Assembly: GCF_002836205.1 (NCBI RefSeq)
Contig: NZ_PJBE01000013.1
Span: forward strand, 1,488,001-1,552,000
From: Shewanella sp. Choline-02u-19
GTDB taxonomy: Bacteria; Pseudomonadota; Gammaproteobacteria; Enterobacterales; Shewanellaceae
Direction: 5' to 3'
Length of the DNA: 64,000 nt
In this document: piece by piece, positions 63,833-64,000 of the stretch
Layout: every line of letters begins with the position of its first letter
How positions within the stretch are numbered: position 1 is the stretch's first letter
Position numbers and translations under genes: made by a program
Notes under the pieces: model-generated
Told to the model about the DNA's origin: nothing
What the model saw: the letters and a program-made list of their open reading frames with translations, nothing else
Database searches by the model: none

Positions 63833-64000
63833 ATGTCGATTAAAGGTATTGTTGTTTCATCAGGCGTCGCGTTCGGCCAAGCCCTACACCTCAATCTACA
63901 CCATGAAAAAATCGACTATCGACGTTTGTCCCCTGATAAAATCCCTAATGAACAACGAAAACTAGCATTAGCATTCAATAAGCAAAAAAGTCATTTAGCA
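63833..64000 (+). CDS. ptsI: PTS enzyme I, 5' part
   Basis: The first 56 codons of enzyme I (MSIKGIVVSSGVAFGQAL...), cut by the window edge. The G-I-x-x-S-x-G-x-A-x-G pattern is the usual start of EI. It phosphorylates HPr with PEP. Co-transcribed with ptsH. Confidence 0.93.
   Translation, partial: MSIKGIVVSSGVAFGQALHLNLHHEKIDYRRLSPDKIPNEQRKLALAFNKQKSHLA

Noticed and set aside
1..64000. CRISPR arrays, tRNA or rRNA genes
   Set aside because: No regularly spaced direct repeats, cloverleaf-like ends or rRNA signature stretches were found on reading either strand.

Overview
The window looks like chromosome from a marine gammaproteobacterium, most likely Shewanella or a close relative. The basis is the gene content: an asnS-to-ptsHI stretch, a periplasmic uptake-type [NiFe] hydrogenase of HyaABCD type with its full hyp set, a Tad/Flp pilus locus and a TonB-dependent maltodextrin regulon. 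I saw no rRNA, tRNA, CRISPR array or intact insertion sequence. The genus is inferred from gene families and was not tested.

Layout. (1) 0.1-2.1 kb: a small membrane protein and asnS with a strong terminator. (2) 2.3-14.6 kb: remnant of a small membrane-protein gene, then hyaA-hyaB-hyaC-hyaD, a divergent HypF paralogue, hypF, and hypB-C-D-E-A, nearly all overlapping or abutting. Candidate CRP and FNR-type boxes precede hyaA and a second FNR-like box precedes hypB. (3) 14.7-27.7 kb, minus strand: a Tad locus read flp, tadV, AAA ATPase, rcpC, rcpA, lipoprotein, tadG-like, two tadE/F-like, tadZ, tadA, tadB, tadC, tadD-like. (4) 27.7-32.6 kb: a visibly AT-rich stretch with inverted repeats, an IS630-like HTH protein, an L,D-transpeptidase, a one-TM protein and a membrane-bound sulfatase/phosphotransferase-type enzyme. 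(5) 32.7-54.2 kb: an rRNA m5C methyltransferase gene, then a starch/maltodextrin cluster: a FucP-type sugar transporter and cytoplasmic alpha-glucosidase divergent from a large TonB receptor, two exported GH13 enzymes, a GH97 alpha-glucosidase, a GPH-type maltose transporter and a GH15 glucoamylase lipoprotein. It is interrupted by an XRE/ScfR-type regulator and two unknown genes. (6) 54.3-64 kb: housekeeping and signalling genes (GNAT pseudogene and intact GNAT, GreA-like factor, porin-like protein, roxA, exonuclease, LacI regulator, DUF3334/CheX-like protein, chemoreceptor, ACT-domain protein, ptsH, start of ptsI).

How it fits together. The hydrogenase operon encodes a membrane-anchored H2 enzyme with its cytochrome b, its maturation protease and the Ni-Fe(CN)2CO assembly set. 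The maltodextrin genes make a continuous path: outer-membrane uptake, periplasmic and lipid-anchored hydrolysis, inner-membrane import of glucose and maltose, and cytoplasmic hydrolysis. Four near-identical palindromes centred on ATACGTAT lie upstream of the receptor/alpha-glucosidase pair, the GH97 gene and the maltose transporter. They fit operators for the LacI-family repressor encoded near 59.7 kb.

No clearly unprecedented system emerged. The best leads are the degenerate HypF paralogue, the winged-helix AAA ATPase inside the Tad operon, and the AT-rich L,D-transpeptidase/HTH/sulfatase block with its perfect inverted repeat.
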